Positions 13,405 to 13,691 of a stretch of 13,691 nucleotides of DNA are shown here, piece after piece. Position 1 is the stretch's first letter, and every line of letters starts with the position of its first letter. The notes beneath the pieces were generated by a model. That model was given only the letters and a program-made list of their open reading frames with translations. It ran no database searches and was not told where the DNA came from. This DNA is from Bacteroidota bacterium. GTDB lineage: Bacteria; Bacteroidota; Bacteroidia; Cytophagales; Cyclobacteriaceae. The translations under genes and the position numbers were made by a program. Where the stretch lies: positions 1 to 13,691 of the forward strand of contig JAEZDW010000412.1 of the NCBI GenBank assembly GCA_023417955.1, written 5' to 3'.

Positions 13405-13691
13405 TCTGTTTGATTTCGTTCAAAAGCCTGCCATGAAACTGATCATAAAATAAATGCTGGCATACCGCTGAATCAGGAATCAATTCCTCATTTCTGATCA
13501 TTGTTGTCCGGTAAAAAACAGGAATGGATAAAACTTCTTATGCCGGCGGAATTCCTATCTATCCTCAATCATGCCGCGGTCAAGCCTTCCAGGGGGCCAA
13601 TTGCGGCAGGAAACCACTATCCATTCTTCGATGTAAAGTCGATGTAAAGTCGGGTCTTAGTTATGGTTGTTCCAGGGGTGATCCAGGGGAA
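13405..13691. other. Repeat-rich region after hemH, no recognised gene
   Basis: No recognisable gene and no T-run terminator were seen in these 287 bases. The region holds many short repeats. CTGATCAT occurs at 13439-13446 and 13494-13501. A small palindrome AGGAAT/ATTCCT lies at 13475-13488. CAGGAAT occurs at 13474-13480 and 13519-13525. GAATGGATA (13522-13530) and TATCCATTC (13618-13626) form an inverted repeat. CGATGTAAAGT is tandemly doubled at 13629-13650, and TCCAGGGG recurs 11 bp apart at 13671 and 13682. A + strand frame is open from TTG 13501 (ATG at 13540) to TAA 13645-13647, but its product matches nothing I know. The region may be a mobile-element edge, a gene remnant or a control region. 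Confidence 0.5.
13629..13650 (+). repeat. 11-bp perfect tandem duplication
   Basis: CGATGTAAAGT is present at 13629-13639 and again at 13640-13650, followed by CG. As 11 is not a multiple of three, the second copy shifts any reading frame that crosses it. It brings a TAA at 13645-13647 into the frame that is open from 13498. Confidence 0.9.

Noticed and set aside
13439..13501. Direct repeat CTGATCAT flanking 47 bp, considered as a target-site duplication
   Set aside because: The enclosed piece is too short for an insertion sequence and has no terminal inverted repeats; an 8-bp A/T-rich repeat can occur by chance.
13617..13691. Minus-strand frame of 24 codons entering from the right edge
   Set aside because: Too short to judge and not similar to any family I recognise.
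1..13691. tRNA, rRNA, CRISPR arrays, complete insertion sequences
   Set aside because: None was seen on reading the sequence; no regularly spaced repeats and no transposase-like product were found.

Overview
The window looks like the chromosome of a Bacteroidota bacterium, most likely of the Cytophagales type. This is an inference from protein family form, gene order and promoter type. The ATP synthase a subunit carries a signal peptide and a His-rich periplasmic extension. The ATP synthase operon lacks atpD and atpC. The best promoter matches the Bacteroidota consensus (TTTG, 20 bp, TAnnTTTG). All genes seen lie on the + strand.

Region 1 (1-195) is a short flank ending in a well-formed promoter (148-179). 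Region 2 (196-7189) is one long co-directional unit. It encodes an M23/LytM-type cell-wall peptidase, a bactofilin, an AtpZ-like protein that overlaps the bactofilin gene by 47 bp, a four-helix AtpI-like membrane protein, and then the F-type ATP synthase genes atpB (a), atpE (c), atpF (b), atpH (delta), atpA (alpha) and atpG (gamma). An 11-bp perfect hairpin lies between atpE and atpF, and a strong intrinsic terminator follows atpG. The beta and epsilon subunits must be encoded elsewhere. The unit joins a cell-shape module (bactofilin plus LytM peptidase) to the respiratory ATP synthase.

Region 3 (7194-8614) holds two genes overlapping by ATGA: a polytopic membrane protein with UbiA-like Asp motifs and a class I SAM-dependent methyltransferase. 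They look like a membrane-lipid or quinone-type tailoring pair of unknown substrate. The first gene begins only four bases after the terminator T-run.

Region 4 (8759-12349) is a tightly packed trio: a soluble three-PAS histidine kinase, a GNAT-like protein (ATGA overlap) and a VTT/DedA-type membrane protein (1-nt gap). Ferrochelatase hemH (12394-13404) follows after 44 nt and may have its own weak promoter. HemH has an unusual four-cysteine insert beside the active-site region.

Region 5 (13405-13691) has no recognisable gene but is rich in short direct and inverted repeats, including an 11-bp tandem duplication that closes an otherwise open frame.

Most of the window is housekeeping. The parts most worth following are the UbiA-like/methyltransferase pair, the kinase-GNAT-VTT operon, the bactofilin-AtpZ gene overlap, the atpE/atpF hairpin and the cysteine cluster in HemH.
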